This document shows, piece after piece, positions 33,090 to 42,998 of a DNA stretch of 64,000 nt; position 1 is the stretch's first letter, and each line of letters starts with the position of its first letter. This stretch comes from Mycolicibacterium neworleansense (GTDB lineage Bacteria > Actinomycetota > Actinomycetes > Mycobacteriales > Mycobacteriaceae). The notes beneath the pieces were generated by a model that had not been told where the DNA came from, did not search any database, and worked only from the letters and a program-made list of their open reading frames with translations. The stretch spans positions 1-64,000 of the forward strand of contig NZ_CWKH01000002.1 in assembly GCF_001245615.1 (NCBI RefSeq), given 5' to 3'. The position numbers and the translations under genes were made by a program.

Positions 33090-34214
33090 CTAACTCGCCT
33101 GCAGCAACGCCAAGGGTCCGAAGGTGACCAATGCTCCGACCGCCACCGCGGTCAGCGTGCTGCCGATGTCCTCGGTCTTGCGAACGACCCGCACACCACC
33201 GGCCAGGCCGAGGATCACCAGCACGCCGAGCACCAGCGCGACGATGGTGTTCCACTTCCACAGCTGATCGAAGGCGACGAACAGGCCGGCACCGAAGGCC
33301 ACCGCGATCACGCACTGACCGACGATCCACAATCCGCGGACCAGCGGGGAGCTGGGCGCCTGGTCCTCGTCGAACTCGTCGTGCTCGTCGAAACCGTCGG
33401 TTTCGGCGGTGTCCTCGCGCAGGCCGTCGTGCTCGACGTCGATGTCGTCGACGCCGCCGCGGCGGCGGGCCACGTCGTCGGAGACGGACTCTCCGCCGAA
33501 CAGCGGTCCGAGCGACGAATACGAACCATCGCCGTAGTCGTCGTCGTAGTCGTCGTACCCGGCGCCGGCCGCGTCCACGTCATGAGCGTCGGCATCCGGT
33601 TCCACGAACGCGTCGGCCGACGCCGCCTCATCGTCCTCGTCGAGGTCGTAGAGGGGGTCAGGGCTCATCCGCTCGGCACCGGTGCCCGAGGGTCGGTAAT
33701 CACGGGCCGGCGTCTTGGGCTGCGCGCGCCGCGGACGTGGCCGGAATTCGACGGGTTCGGGATCGGCATCGCGTGCGGCGAGGTGCGCTTCGTAATCGTC
33801 CTCGGCCTCGGTGCGCACCTCTTCGGGCTCCACCGGCCTTGGCGGCTTGACCCGTGCGGCCCGAGGGGGCCGTGGGCCACCGTTGCGGACCCGCGGCTCG
33901 CGAGGTTCGCGGGCCTCACGCGGCTCGCGGGGCTCGCGGGGCTCTCGGGGCTCGTCGAGGATGGGTGGCACGACGGCGGTGTCGACCAGTGGGTCAGGCG
34001 CGGGAACCGGCTCGTCTCGGGGTTCGAGCTCCATGTCATCGGTGATGACGGGGATCTCGCCGGTGAGTTCGGCGACCGTCACCGCGTCGCTGTTACCGCG
34101 ACGGCGCCGACGGCGGCCGCCGACCGGGGGTGCCCCGATCGTCCCGTTCTTTGCCAGCAACTCCGCGACCGAGATCGGTCGGGTGCCGGATGGGCTGTTC
34201 TCTGGTCCTGTCAT
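33090..34214 (-). CDS. Rv0497-like membrane protein with disordered charged N-terminus
   Basis: A 374-residue protein. Residues 1-300 are hydrophilic and disordered: a basic patch GGRRRRRRGNSD near 33, REPREPREPREAREPREP near 92-110, an acidic region with DDYDDDYGDGSY near 225. Residues about 305-374 form two or three membrane helices (LWIVGQCVIAVAFGAGLFVA; TIVALVLGVLVILGLAGGVR; AVAVGALVTFGPLALLQAS). Same layout as Rv0497. It heads a run of minus-strand genes toward proC and is 30 bases downstream of ppx1. Function unknown; possibly a scaffold at the membrane. Confidence 0.85.
   Translation of the reverse strand: MTGPENSPSGTRPISVAELLAKNGTIGAPPVGGRRRRRRGNSDAVTVAELTGEIPVITDDMELEPRDEPVPAPDPLVDTAVVPPILDEPREPREPREPREAREPREPRVRNGGPRPPRAARVKPPRPVEPEEVRTEAEDDYEAHLAARDADPEPVEFRPRPRRAQPKTPARDYRPSGTGAERMSPDPLYDLDEDDEAASADAFVEPDADAHDVDAAGAGYDDYDDDYGDGSYSSLGPLFGGESVSDDVARRRGGVDDIDVEHDGLREDTAETDGFDEHDEFDEDQAPSSPLVRGLWIVGQCVIAVAFGAGLFVAFDQLWKWNTIVALVLGVLVILGLAGGVRVVRKTEDIGSTLTAVAVGALVTFGPLALLQAS
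33893..33957 (-). repeat. Short in-frame tandem repeat coding for Arg-Glu-Pro units
   Basis: Seven to eight imperfect 9-base units (GCTCGCGGG-like on the plus strand) encode consecutive REP tripeptides in the Rv0497-like gene. In-frame 9-base units can expand or contract without frameshift, so the length is likely variable between strains. Confidence 0.65.
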
Positions 34215-34244
34215 ACCTATGTTGCCTTTGGGGCTAGCTTTTCC

Positions 34245-35216
34245 TTAACGTCCGGCGTCCCGCGCCGACGTCTCTACCAAGGCTGTGCCGTCGGCCTCGC
34301 TGTCGAGTTTCCGCAGAATCAACCCCTCCCGCAACGCCCAGGGGCAAATGTCGACGGAATCGATCTCCAGTGCTCGCATACTAGCTTCAGCTACCAAAGC
34401 ACCGGCCACGATCTGTGGTGCCCGCTCGGCACTCACCCCTTCCAGTTCGGCACGGTCAGCCGCTGTCATCCTAGAGATGAAAGCTATGAGCTGTCTTAAT
34501 CCGGCGGCGGTGAGGGTCCGCTTGACCCGCGGGCCTGCGCCCGAAGGGGCCGCCCCGGTCAGTCGGGCCAGCGAGCGGAAGGTCTTCGACGTCGCCACCG
34601 CCAGGTCCGGGTTCCCGGATCGGCGCATGGTGGCACCGGCGTCGGCCAGTTCGGTGGCCAGCCAGTCGCGCAGCATCGCGACCCGGCGCCGCCCAGGTGG
34701 GTCTTCGGACAACCACTCCCTGGTGAGCCGGCCCGCTCCCAGCGGCAGCGAGAGCGCCACCTCGGGCTCTTCGTCGACCCCGCTGGACAACTCCAGCGAG
34801 CCGCCGCCGATGTCGATGTTGATGATCCGACCTGCGCTCCAGCCGTACCAGCGGCGCACCGCCAGGAAGGTCAGCCGGGATTCGTCGACGCCGCTGAGCA
34901 CGCCGAGCGACACCCCGGTCTCGGCCCGGACCCTGGCCAGCACCTCCTCGGAGTTGGTGGCGTCGCGCACCGCCGAGGTGGCAAACGCCATCAATTCGGC
35001 GCAACCCGAACTGGTGGCGATCTTGGCGAACTCGTCGACGGTGGCCACCAGGCTGTCGGCACCCTTGCGGGTCAACTTGCCCGAGCTGTCGATGGCCTCG
35101 GCGAGCCGCAGGGCCGCCTTCGTGGAGCTCATCGGAGTCGGATGGCCGCCACGGCGCGCATCCACCACGAGGAGATGAACCGTGTTACTACCGACATCGA
35201 GCACGCCTAACCGCAC
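34245..35216 (-). CDS. ppx1: Exopolyphosphatase / GppA-family phosphatase (Ppx1-like)
   Basis: A 323-residue protein of the actin-like Ppx/GppA superfamily. It starts [20 protein letters not shown] (phosphate loop 1), has [20 protein letters not shown] and [15 protein letters not shown] (phosphate loop 2, near residue 137). It lacks the C-terminal HD domain of long Ppx enzymes, as Rv0496 does. It hydrolyses short-chain polyphosphate; whether (p)ppGpp is also a substrate is uncertain. A TAGGTT -10 lies 6 bases upstream of GTG 35216. A PPK2 gene is also in this window. Confidence 0.9.
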   Translation of the reverse strand: MRLGVLDVGSNTVHLLVVDARRGGHPTPMSSTKAALRLAEAIDSSGKLTRKGADSLVATVDEFAKIATSSGCAELMAFATSAVRDATNSEEVLARVRAETGVSLGVLSGVDESRLTFLAVRRWYGWSAGRIINIDIGGGSLELSSGVDEEPEVALSLPLGAGRLTREWLSEDPPGRRRVAMLRDWLATELADAGATMRRSGNPDLAVATSKTFRSLARLTGAAPSGAGPRVKRTLTAAGLRQLIAFISRMTAADRAELEGVSAERAPQIVAGALVAEASMRALEIDSVDICPWALREGLILRKLDSEADGTALVETSARDAGR

Positions 35217-35365
35217 CGCACCAACCTAACCGCAGCCGACCAGCGCTTCGTGGCCGGACCTCCCGCGACCTTTCGTGGCGACGGCCCCGGGTTCCGGCGC
35301 ATCCCACCGCGCGCCGCGGCGCGGTTGGGAAATGCGTTCAGGCATATGCGAGTACCGTTTGCGCC

Positions 35366-36142
35366 GTGACAGATGTGCATCCCGGCGAAGTCGAACTCGA
35401 CTTTGCCCGCGAATGGGTGGAGTTCTATGACCCGGAGGACGCGACCCATCTGATCGCGGCCGATATGACGTGGTTGTTGTCGCGCTGGACCTGTGTGTTC
35501 GGCACCCCGGCCTGCAAGGGCACCGTCGAGGGTCGCCCCGACGACGGCTGCTGCTCCCATGGAGCGTTCCTTTCTGACGACGACGATCGTGCACGGCTCG
35601 ACGATGCGGTCAAACAGCTGACCGACGAGGACTGGCAGTTCCGCGAAAAGGGACTGGGCCGCAAGGGCTATCTGGAAGACGACGAGTACGACGGCAAGCC
35701 CAACCTGCGCACCCGTAAGTACAAGGGCGCCTGCATCTTCCTGAACCGGCCGGGTTTCCCCGGCGGCATCGGATGCGCACTGCACAGCAAGGCCCTCAAG
35801 CTGGGCGTCGAGCCGCTGACGATGAAGCCCGACGTGTGCTGGCAGCTGCCGATCCGGCGCAGCCAGGAGTGGATCACCCGGCCCGACGAGACCCAGATCC
35901 TGCGGACCGTCATCACCGAGTACGACCGGCGCGGCTGGGGCGAGGGTGGTGCCGACCTGCACTGGTACTGCACCGGTGATCCCGCCGCCCATGTCGGCGC
36001 CCGCCCGGTGTTCGAGTCCTACGCCCCCGAGCTCACCGCGGTACTCGGCGAGAAGGCCTACGCCGAGCTGGCCGCGATGTGCCGGCGGCGCAGCGCGCTC
36101 GGGCTGGTCGCCGTGCATCCGGCCACCCGCGCCGCCGAATAG
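35366..36142 (+). CDS. Cysteine-rich conserved protein (Rv0495c-like)
   Basis: A 258-residue soluble protein with nine or so cysteines: C43 and C50 ([10 protein letters not shown]), C62-C63 (DDGCCSHG), C123, C137, C158, C202 and one near 238. Conserved stretches include [33 protein letters not shown] and [14 protein letters not shown]. The spacing suggests a metal or Fe-S site, as in YkgJ/DUF3109-type clusters, but this is inference. TACCGT lies 7 bases before GTG 35366 (leaderless). It runs opposite to all its neighbours, between ppx1 and regX3, as in M. tuberculosis. Function unknown. Confidence 0.85.
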   Translation: MTDVHPGEVELDFAREWVEFYDPEDATHLIAADMTWLLSRWTCVFGTPACKGTVEGRPDDGCCSHGAFLSDDDDRARLDDAVKQLTDEDWQFREKGLGRKGYLEDDEYDGKPNLRTRKYKGACIFLNRPGFPGGIGCALHSKALKLGVEPLTMKPDVCWQLPIRRSQEWITRPDETQILRTVITEYDRRGWGEGGADLHWYCTGDPAAHVGARPVFESYAPELTAVLGEKAYAELAAMCRRRSALGLVAVHPATRAAE

Positions 36143-36151
36143 CCCGGTGGT

Positions 36152-36838
36152 TCAGCCCTCCAGCTTGTAACCGAGGCCGCGCACGGTGACCAGGTGCACC
36201 GGGTTGGCCGGGTCCGCCTCGATCTTGGAGCGCAGCCGTTTGACATGTACGTCAAGGGTTTTGGTGTCGCCGACATAGTCGGCGCCCCACACCCGGTCGA
36301 TGAGCTGGCCGCGGGTCAGCACCCGGCCGCTGTTGCGCATCAGGTACTCCAGGAGGTCGAACTCCTTGAGCGGCAAGGTGATCTGCTCTCCGTTGACGCT
36401 GACGACGTGCCGTTCGACGTCCATCCGCACCGGCCCGGCTTCGAGCACGCCGTCGCCCACGGCGCTGTCGTCGGTGTCGGCGCCGCGGCGCAGCACCGCC
36501 CGGATCCGCGCGATCAGCTCGCGGGCCGAATACGGCTTGGTGACATAGTCGTCGGCGCCCAGCTCGAGGCCGACGACCTTGTCGATCTCACTGTCGCGGG
36601 CGGTGACCATGATCACCGGCACGCTGGAACGGGCACGCAATTGCTTACAGACGTCGGTACCGCTCATCCCCGGCAGCATCAGGTCCAGCAGGACGATATC
36701 GGCGCCGGAGCGCTCGAACTCGGCCAGAGCGGAGGGACCGTCGGCGACCACGGTGGCCTCAAAGCCTTCCTTGCGCAGCAGGAATGCCAGGGGATCGGCC
36801 AGCGACTCCTCGTCCTCAACGATCAACACGCTGGTCAT
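36152..36838 (-). CDS. regX3: Response regulator RegX3
   Basis: A 228-residue OmpR-type regulator. The receiver has the acidic pair E8-D9, phosphoacceptor D52 (IVLLDLMLPGMSG) and K101-region VTKPYSARELIARI; the winged HTH at about 130-226 has LKEFDLLEYLMRNSGRVLTR and VHVKRLRSKIE. With SenX3 it governs the phosphate-starvation response in mycobacteria. It starts 8 bases after the senX3 stop, with no MIRU element between, so both are made from one transcript. Confidence 0.96.
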   Translation of the reverse strand: MTSVLIVEDEESLADPLAFLLRKEGFEATVVADGPSALAEFERSGADIVLLDLMLPGMSGTDVCKQLRARSSVPVIMVTARDSEIDKVVGLELGADDYVTKPYSARELIARIRAVLRRGADTDDSAVGDGVLEAGPVRMDVERHVVSVNGEQITLPLKEFDLLEYLMRNSGRVLTRGQLIDRVWGADYVGDTKTLDVHVKRLRSKIEADPANPVHLVTVRGLGYKLEG

Positions 36839-36846
36839 CGTTCTCG

Positions 36847-38034
36847 CTAATCCTCTCGGTCGTCCGAGCCACTGGTTGGCTCATCGGTTTCGGGATAGGC
36901 CGGGATCGACAAGGTGAATGTCGACCCGGTGCCCGGCTGACTCCACAGCCGGATGGTTCCGTTGTGGTTGGCGGCCACGTGTTTGACGATCGCCAGGCCC
37001 AGCCCGGTGCCGCCGGTGGCGCGCGACCGGGCCTTGTCGACCCGGAAGAACCGCTCGAAGACCCGTTCCTGATCGGCCTTGGCGATTCCGATACCGCGGT
37101 CGGTGACCGCGATCTCGACACTGCCACCCCGCCGGCGCCGGCTCACGGATATGCCGGATCCGTTGGGTGAGTATGCAATTGCGTTCGACACCAGGTTGGC
37201 GATGGCGGTGACGAGCAAGTTCTGATCGCCCAGCACCCGGTAGCCCGTCGCGGCGTCGGTGGTGATCGAGATGTCGGCCTTGTCGGCGGCCACCTTGTGC
37301 CGTGACAGCGCCTCGGACACCACGGTGTCGACGTCGACGGCGTCCAGGTCGGGCAGCCGCTCGGCGCCCTGCAGCCGGGACAGTTCGATCAGCTCGCCGA
37401 CCATGTCGGCCAGCCGCAGCGATTCGGCCACCATCTTGTCGGAGAACCGGCGCACCATGTCCGGGTCGTCGGCGGAGGCCTGCAACGCTTCGGCCAGCAC
37501 GCGCATCGCCCCCACCGGGGTCTTGAGTTCGTGGCTGACGTTGGCCACGAAATCCCGGCGAGTCGCTTCCATCCTCGCGTGCTCGGACTGGTCGTCGGCG
37601 TAGACGACGGCGAAGCGACGGTCCTGGTCGGCCAGCAGCCGCACCCAGCCGCGCACCGAGATGCCGGACCGCCCGGGGTGCGGCAGCTTGCGCGGGGACA
37701 GGTCGACGTCGATGGCCTGGCCGGTGGCGAACACCTGCTCGGCGGCCCGCCAGGCCCGGTCGTCGAGGAGCCGGTCGCGCACCACGCCGAGTTCGGTGGC
37801 CCGGTCGTTGGCGTAGACCACGTCGTTGAACGTGTCGACGACCACGATGCCGTTGGGCGATGCGGACACGATGTGCTGCAGCATCTGCGACACCGTCAGG
37901 CCGGCCTCATCGGCCTGACGACGTTGCCGCCCGGCGACGATGCGGGGCGCGACTACGGCGGCCACACCCGCACCGATGATCAGCGCGAGCAACGACACGA
38001 CCGCCGTCAGCAGTAACGCCGACACCAAGCTCAC
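36847..38034 (-). CDS. senX3: Sensor histidine kinase SenX3
   Basis: A 395-residue kinase: two N-terminal hydrophobic helices (about 3-32), a PAS-like domain (about 45-150, [20 protein letters not shown]), the dimerisation box with H168 in [15 protein letters not shown], and an HATPase domain with [13 protein letters not shown] and [18 protein letters not shown]. It phosphorylates and dephosphorylates RegX3 according to phosphate supply, with the Pst system and PhoU as usual partners. GTG/ATG 38034 gives [20 protein letters not shown]. Confidence 0.95.
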   Translation of the reverse strand: MSLVSALLLTAVVSLLALIIGAGVAAVVAPRIVAGRQRRQADEAGLTVSQMLQHIVSASPNGIVVVDTFNDVVYANDRATELGVVRDRLLDDRAWRAAEQVFATGQAIDVDLSPRKLPHPGRSGISVRGWVRLLADQDRRFAVVYADDQSEHARMEATRRDFVANVSHELKTPVGAMRVLAEALQASADDPDMVRRFSDKMVAESLRLADMVGELIELSRLQGAERLPDLDAVDVDTVVSEALSRHKVAADKADISITTDAATGYRVLGDQNLLVTAIANLVSNAIAYSPNGSGISVSRRRRGGSVEIAVTDRGIGIAKADQERVFERFFRVDKARSRATGGTGLGLAIVKHVAANHNGTIRLWSQPGTGSTFTLSIPAYPETDEPTSGSDDRED

Positions 38035-38177
38035 GCGAAAATCGTACGCACCCGGTGAACGTCATCCCAGCAGCGTGCGGCCAAAACGGGACAAGTCACA
38101 CCGACAAATACAGGAGTTCGGCTGCCGTTAACCCCCGGTAACCTGCTGTTTGCCCGCAAGCCCGGGTGTCCAGCGAA
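38035..38177 (-). promoter_or_regulatory. senX3-regX3 promoter region
   Basis: 143 bases between the gpmA stop and senX3. On the minus strand it has GGTTACC-GGG-GGTTAAC near the gpmA end (about 38124-38140) and GTTCACC about 20 bases before senX3 (38055-38061). Both resemble half-sites bound by PhoB-type regulators, so autoregulation by RegX3 is possible. No clear -10/-35 pair could be fixed. Confidence 0.35.
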
Positions 38178-38921
38178 CTACTTCTTGGCTCCCTGCGCGG
38201 CCACCGCGGCGGCCCCGGCGGCGGCTGCCTCCGGGTCGAGGTATTCACCACCGGCGACCAGCGGCTTGAGATTGTCGTCCAGCTCGTAGCGCAGCGGGAT
38301 GCCGGTCGGGATGTTCAGGCCGACGACCTCTTCGTCGGACATACCGTCGAGGTACTTGACCAGGGCACGCAGCGAGTTTCCGTGGGCGGCGATCAGCACG
38401 GTCTTGCCGGCCTTGAGGTCGGGGACGATCGTTTCCTCGTAATAGGGCACGAACCGGGTCACCACGTCCTTGAGGCATTCGGTCAGCGGGCCGCCACCGA
38501 TCTCCGCGTAGCGCGGGTCGGCGTCCTGACTGAACTCGCTGCCCTTCTCGATCGGCGGCGGCGGGGTGTCGTAGCTGCGGCGCCACGCCATGAACTGCTC
38601 TTCGCCGAACTTCTCCTTGGTGGCGGCCTTGTCCAGGCCCTGCAGCGCACCGTAGTGACGCTCGTTGAGCCGCCAGTCCCGGTGCACCGGGATCCAATGC
38701 CGGTCGGCGGCGTCGAGCGCGAGATTCGCGGTGGTGATCGCGCGGCGCAGCAGCGACGTGTAGACCACGTCCGGCAGTACGTCCTCCTCGACGAGCAGCT
38801 TGCCGCCGCGGATGGCTTCGGCACGGCCCTTGTCGGTGAGGTCGACGTCGACCCATCCGGTGAACAGGTTCTTCTGGTTCCAGTCGCTCTCACCGTGGCG
38901 GAGCAGGATCAGCGTCGGCAT
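38178..38921 (-). CDS. gpmA: 2,3-bisphosphoglycerate-dependent phosphoglycerate mutase
   Basis: A 247-residue glycolytic enzyme that interconverts 3- and 2-phosphoglycerate. It starts [20 protein letters not shown] with phospho-His H9, and continues with [35 protein letters not shown] and [16 protein letters not shown] (second catalytic His). The Ala-rich tail [17 protein letters not shown] is common in actinobacteria. Gene is Rv0489 (gpm1) by position, directly upstream of senX3-regX3 and downstream of the YbjN gene. Confidence 0.96.
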   Translation of the reverse strand: MPTLILLRHGESDWNQKNLFTGWVDVDLTDKGRAEAIRGGKLLVEEDVLPDVVYTSLLRRAITTANLALDAADRHWIPVHRDWRLNERHYGALQGLDKAATKEKFGEEQFMAWRRSYDTPPPPIEKGSEFSQDADPRYAEIGGGPLTECLKDVVTRFVPYYEETIVPDLKAGKTVLIAAHGNSLRALVKYLDGMSDEEVVGLNIPTGIPLRYELDDNLKPLVAGGEYLDPEAAAAGAAAVAAQGAKK

Positions 38922-38944
38922 GCGTGTGATCTTCTCACGGGCGC

Positions 38945-39442
38945 TCAGTCGTCGATGAGGTGCTCGAACGCTTCGAGGTTATTCAGCGACTCACCGCGCG
39001 AAACCCGCCATTCCCACTCTTTCTGGATCGATGAGCGGAAACCCAGTTCCAGCAGTGTGTTGAAGTCGGAGTCGACGGCCTCGAGCACCTGCCCGAGCAC
39101 CCGGTCGATCTCCTCGGCGGTGACCGAGTGCAGGGCCATCCGCCCGACCAGGTAGATGTCGCCGACGTTGTCGAGGGTGTAGGCCACCCCGTAGAGCCTG
39201 CGGTTGCGCTTGAGCAGGAACCGGTAGACGCCTTCGAAGTTCTCGTCGGGCTTGCGACACACGAACGCCTCGACGCGGACCGAGTGCTCGCCGATGCTCA
39301 GGATGGTGTTCGTCTTGAGCTTGCGCTCACCGGGCAGCTCTACGACGATGCCGGGCAGTCCGCCGTGGGCGCCCTCGTGCCGGTGGTAGGCGAGTTCGTG
39401 CTCGTCGAGGGTGTCGGTGATGACCTTTGCGACGTCGCTCAT
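38945..39442 (-). CDS. YbjN-domain protein (Rv0487-like)
   Basis: A 165-residue protein with the YbjN / type III secretion chaperone-like fold: [20 protein letters not shown] and [20 protein letters not shown] (about 55-74), followed by the long helix [20 protein letters not shown]. No enzyme motif is present. It overlaps the mshA stop by 4 bases and ends 24 bases before gpmA, so it is probably co-transcribed with mshA. Function unknown, but the gene pair is conserved across mycobacteria. Confidence 0.85.
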   Translation of the reverse strand: MSDVAKVITDTLDEHELAYHRHEGAHGGLPGIVVELPGERKLKTNTILSIGEHSVRVEAFVCRKPDENFEGVYRFLLKRNRRLYGVAYTLDNVGDIYLVGRMALHSVTAEEIDRVLGQVLEAVDSDFNTLLELGFRSSIQKEWEWRVSRGESLNNLEAFEHLIDD

Positions 39443-40743
39443 GTCCGCACCCCCCGACGCAGCGCGAAGCGCCGCCCGGGACGGCGACCGGCGGGCCTGC
39501 GGTGGCGGGACCGGTAGTCGCTCATCGCGTGGGCGTAACTGGTCAGCAGGGCGTCGACGGTGTGCCCCCAGGAGAACTGCGCGGCATGGGCCGCGGCGGC
39601 CAGCCGCAACGGGCCCGGGTCGCGCTGCAGCACGTCGTCGATGGCGGCCGCCCAGTCGTCGACGTCGTGCCCGTCGACCAGGGCTCCGCTGACGCCGTCG
39701 GCCACCGCGACCGGCAGCCCGCCCACCGCGGCCGCCACCACCGGGGTGCCGCAGGCCTGGGCCTCGATGGCGACCAGGCCGAACGATTCGGAGTAGCTGG
39801 GCACGGCCACCAGATCCGCGGCGCGGTACACGTTGACCAGCTGTTCTCGGGACTGGGGCGGCAGGAACGTCACGCGGTCGGTGATACCCAGTTCGTCGGC
39901 CAGCCGAACCAGGGTGTCGGGCTCGGCCAGGCCGCTGCCGGACGGTCCGCCGGCGACCAGCACCCGGACCCCGGGCAGCTTGGCCGCGGCGCGCAGCAGC
40001 ACGTCGGGCGCCTTGAGCGGCTGGATCCGGCCCACGAAAGCGACCACCTGCTCGTCGGGAGCGATTCCCAGCACGGCCCGGGCCGCGTCGCGATCCCCCG
40101 GAGTGAAGGCGTCCAGGTCCACTCCCGGATGCACCACATCGATCCGGCCCGGGTCGGCGTGATGCAATGAAACCAGTTGCTGGGCTTCGTGTTCGGTGTT
40201 GACGATGAGACGGTCGGCCTCGTCGACCACCTGCTGCTCCCCCACCGCACGCAACGGCGGCTCGGGTGAGTCACCGGCGGCCAGGGAGGCGTTCTTCACC
40301 GCGGCCAGGGTGTGCGCGGTGTGCACCAGCGGCACCGCCCAGCGGTCGCGGGCCAGCCAGCCGACCTGACCGGACAGCCAATAGTGCGAGTGCACGACGT
40401 CGTAGTAGCCGGGCTCGTGCGTCGCCTCGGCGCGCAACACACCCGCGGTGAACGCGCACAGCTGGGTGGGCAGGTCGTATTTGTCCAGCCCCTCGAACGG
40501 CCCGGCCACCACGTTGCGCACCAGCACACCCGGCGCCACCGAGACCACCGGGGCGTCCGACGACGAGGTGGCCCTGGTGAAAACCTCCACCTCGACCCCG
40601 CGACGGGCCAGCTGCAATGCGGTCTGCAGCACGTAGACGTTCATTCCGCCGGCGTCACCGGTACCCGGCTGCGCCAGCGGCGACGTATGTACGGATAACA
40701 CCGCAACGCGGCGGGGAACCTCGAGGTCCGTGGCTAGACGCAC
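39439..40743 (-). CDS. mshA: D-inositol-3-phosphate glycosyltransferase MshA
   Basis: A 434-residue GT-B, family GT4 enzyme that joins UDP-GlcNAc and 1L-myo-inositol-1-phosphate, the first step of mycothiol synthesis. It has [20 protein letters not shown] near the N-terminus, the acceptor-site [22 protein letters not shown], and the donor site [20 protein letters not shown] (E-x7-E). GTG 40743 is selected because homologues start MRLATDLE; the longer frame adds an unrelated Cys-rich leader. A 10-bp palindrome AGACATGTCT (40746-40755) sits just before the start. Confidence 0.94.
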   Translation of the reverse strand: MRLATDLEVPRRVAVLSVHTSPLAQPGTGDAGGMNVYVLQTALQLARRGVEVEVFTRATSSSDAPVVSVAPGVLVRNVVAGPFEGLDKYDLPTQLCAFTAGVLRAEATHEPGYYDVVHSHYWLSGQVGWLARDRWAVPLVHTAHTLAAVKNASLAAGDSPEPPLRAVGEQQVVDEADRLIVNTEHEAQQLVSLHHADPGRIDVVHPGVDLDAFTPGDRDAARAVLGIAPDEQVVAFVGRIQPLKAPDVLLRAAAKLPGVRVLVAGGPSGSGLAEPDTLVRLADELGITDRVTFLPPQSREQLVNVYRAADLVAVPSYSESFGLVAIEAQACGTPVVAAAVGGLPVAVADGVSGALVDGHDVDDWAAAIDDVLQRDPGPLRLAAAAHAAQFSWGHTVDALLTSYAHAMSDYRSRHRRPAGRRPGRRFALRRGVRT

Positions 40744-40753
40744 ACAGACATGT

Positions 40754-42039
40754 CTACACCGCTGCGGATCGGCGGGTTTGAGCGCGCCGCATGGCACCGA
40801 TCGGATCGGCGTAAAGACCGCCCAGCGAAACGATGCCGGCGCTGGCCTCCTGGACCCGGTTGCCGAAGGCGGTCAGCCGGATATCGCGGGGCCCCAGCAC
40901 CGAACGCCGTGCGACGGCGTCCTCCACGACGGGCATGCCCTCGGGGTATTCGGTGAAGGCCTGGCCGCCGAGCACGAGATCGTCGGGGTTGAGCAGGTCG
41001 CGCAGCAGTGCGACGGCCTCGCCGAGCACCCGGGCCCGGTCGGCCAGCAGCTCGGCCGCCTTCTCGTTGCCCTGCCGGGCCGCGCGCAGCACCGCCGACA
41101 GGGTCGATGACGGACCCTCGGCCGGGATGATCCGCAACTTGCGGGCCGCGTTGAGCACCGCTTCGTCACTCACGGTGGACTCCAATTGTCCTGAACCGCC
41201 GAGCAATTCGGACTGCGCGGGCAGGCCCGCGATGGTGCCCGGACCGCTGGCCGGGGAGTGCACGCGACCGTCGATGGACAGCGCGTAGCCGACCGTCTCA
41301 CGGGCATACACGTAGAGGCTGGTTCGGGCCGGGGCGCCGGCGGCATCCGGGAGGCCACCGACACCGGCAGCGCCAGGGCCTCGGCGAGCACCGGGCCCAC
41401 CGGGGCGTCGGCCCAACCGAGCCGGGGGTGGTCGAGATAGCCGGTGGCGCTGTCGACGACGCCACCTGCGGCGACCCCGACCCACAGCGGGCGGCGACGG
41501 TGCCAGCGGCTCAGGTAGCGACGGGCGCTTGAGGCCAGCGTGGCCAGCGCCGCGGACTGCGATCCCGACGGAGTCGGCGTCTCGACCACATCCAGGGTAC
41601 GGCCGAACAGGTCGGTGGCCACGATGCTGGTGGTGCGCGCACCGATGTGGATGCCGAGGGTCAGGTACGGCTCGTGGTTGACCTCGACGGGCACGCGAGG
41701 CCGGCCGATGGCCCCCGAGACCGCGAGATCCGCACGTTCACGCAGGATTCCGGCTTCTAGCAGCGCGGTGACCTGACGGTTGACGGTCGCGATGCTCAGC
41801 TGGGTCAGTTGGGCGATGGCGTCCCGGGCGATGGGGCCGCGGGTGCGCACCGCGCTGAACACCGAGGCCGCGGCGGCGTCGGGCACCTTCAGCGACGGGG
41901 CGACGATGTGCAGGAGCCGCGACTGCGGATAGCGCGCGGCGGAGGCCAGCGACCGGGCCGACCGCGAGGCGTTGCCGGCCGAAGAGGCCGAGGAAGCACG
42001 GGGGGCGGAGCGGCGGGGAGCGGCAATGGCGGTGGTCAC
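40754..42039 (-). pseudogene. ROK-family transcriptional regulator, frameshifted (Rv0485-like)
   Basis: Two frames together encode one ROK repressor. The upstream part (42039 to about 41355) has a Ser/Arg-rich leader, the HTH RDAIAQLTQLSIATVNRQVT, and the ASKHA start YLTLGIHIGARTTSIVATDL up to PVSVAS. The downstream part (about 41330 to 40754) resumes with RTSLYVYARETVGYALSIDG and DDLVLGGQAFTEYPEG to the end. Between them only about ten codons remain where ROK proteins have about twenty (normally SHVDAMA-like), and the frame shifts. Total length 1286 bases is not a multiple of 3. So a short deletion breaks the gene between the two halves. Assembly error is possible. Confidence 0.75.
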
Positions 42040-42230
42040 GTGAATGGTCCTTACTGGTTGTCGGCTGGTGGGTAGAGACCACACCTGGCGACTCAGCAGG
42101 ACGGGAAAACGGTGTCCGGGGTCTCCTCAGGCGCGGCGGGGTGCGCAACAACAACACGCACGCCGCGCGAAGCGGGACTGGAGATTTCCGGACACACGAA
42201 GAACTTAGCACGCCATCTAATGTTGGTCAG
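42040..42230. promoter_or_regulatory. Divergent region between the ROK gene and the SDR gene
   Basis: 190 bases. For the plus-strand SDR gene a TAATGT -10 (42218-42223) lies 7 bases before GTG 42231, consistent with a leaderless message. For the ROK gene AAGGACCATTCAC precedes GTG 42039 on the minus strand. A plus-strand frame from 42141 could extend the SDR by 30 residues but is Asn/Thr-rich and unlike SDR leaders. Confidence 0.4.
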
Positions 42231-42977
42231 GTGACGACATCGCAGCCAGACAAAAGGGTGGCAGTGGTTACCGGCGCCAGCGCCGGGATCGGCGCTGCTA
42301 CCGCCAAATCCCTTGCAGCCCTGGGCTTTCACGTAGTCTGCGCGGCCCGCCGGGCCGACCGGGTCCAGGGCCTGGCCGAGGAGATCGGCGGCACCGCAAT
42401 TGTGGCGGACGTCACTGACCAGGCCTCGGTCGACGCCATGGCCGCCCAGCTGGACCAGGTGGATGTGCTGGTGAACAACGCCGGCGGAGCCCGGGGACTG
42501 GAGCCCGTACTGGACGCTGACCTTGAGCATTGGCGGTGGATGTGGGAAACCAACGTACTGGGCACCCTGCGCGTCTCCCGGGCCCTGCTGCCCAAGCTCA
42601 TCGCCTCCGGCGACGGCCTGATCGTCACGGTCACCTCGATCGCGGCGTTCGAGACATATGACGGTGGCTCGGGCTACACCGCGGCCAAACACGGCCAGGG
42701 TGCGCTGCACCGCACGCTGCGCGGCGAGCTTCTCGGAAAACCGGTGCGGCTCACCGAGATTGCGCCCGGCGCGGTGGAGACGGAGTTCTCCCTGGTGCGC
42801 TTCGACGGCGATCAGGAACGCGCCGACAACGTGTACCGGGGCATCACACCGCTGGTCGCCGAGGATGTCGCCGAGGTGATCGGGTTCGTCGCTTCGCGGC
42901 CCTCACACGTCAACCTCGACCAGATCGTGATCCGCCCGCGCGACCAGGCCCCGCACGGGCGTTTCAACCGGAAATAG
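42231..42977 (+). CDS. Short-chain dehydrogenase/reductase (Rv0484c-like)
   Basis: A 248-residue classical SDR. The NAD(P) loop is VAVVTGASAGIGAATAKSLA (about 10-29), then CAARRADRV (probably NADP-specific Arg), VLVNNAGGARGLEP and the catalytic SIAAFETYDGGSGYTAAKHG (Ser, Tyr and Lys of S-Y-x3-K). EIAPGAVETEFSLVRF follows. It resembles the YdfG / serine 3-dehydrogenase subgroup. The short GTG start is preferred on the -10 spacing. It converges on the L,D-transpeptidase gene, 21 bases apart. Confidence 0.9.
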   Translation: MTTSQPDKRVAVVTGASAGIGAATAKSLAALGFHVVCAARRADRVQGLAEEIGGTAIVADVTDQASVDAMAAQLDQVDVLVNNAGGARGLEPVLDADLEHWRWMWETNVLGTLRVSRALLPKLIASGDGLIVTVTSIAAFETYDGGSGYTAAKHGQGALHRTLRGELLGKPVRLTEIAPGAVETEFSLVRFDGDQERADNVYRGITPLVAEDVAEVIGFVASRPSHVNLDQIVIRPRDQAPHGRFNRK

Positions 42978-42998
42978 CCGCCAGATCAGCGCAGACGC

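Noticed and set aside
42040..42140. Leader peptide or riboswitch between the ROK and SDR genes
   Set aside because: A minus-strand frame ends in Cys but has no Cys-rich run or attenuator hairpin, and no known riboswitch core is visible.
42141..42230. 30-residue N-terminal extension of the short-chain dehydrogenase
   Set aside because: Asn/Thr-rich and before the beta-1 strand; the -10 at 42218-42223 fits GTG 42231.
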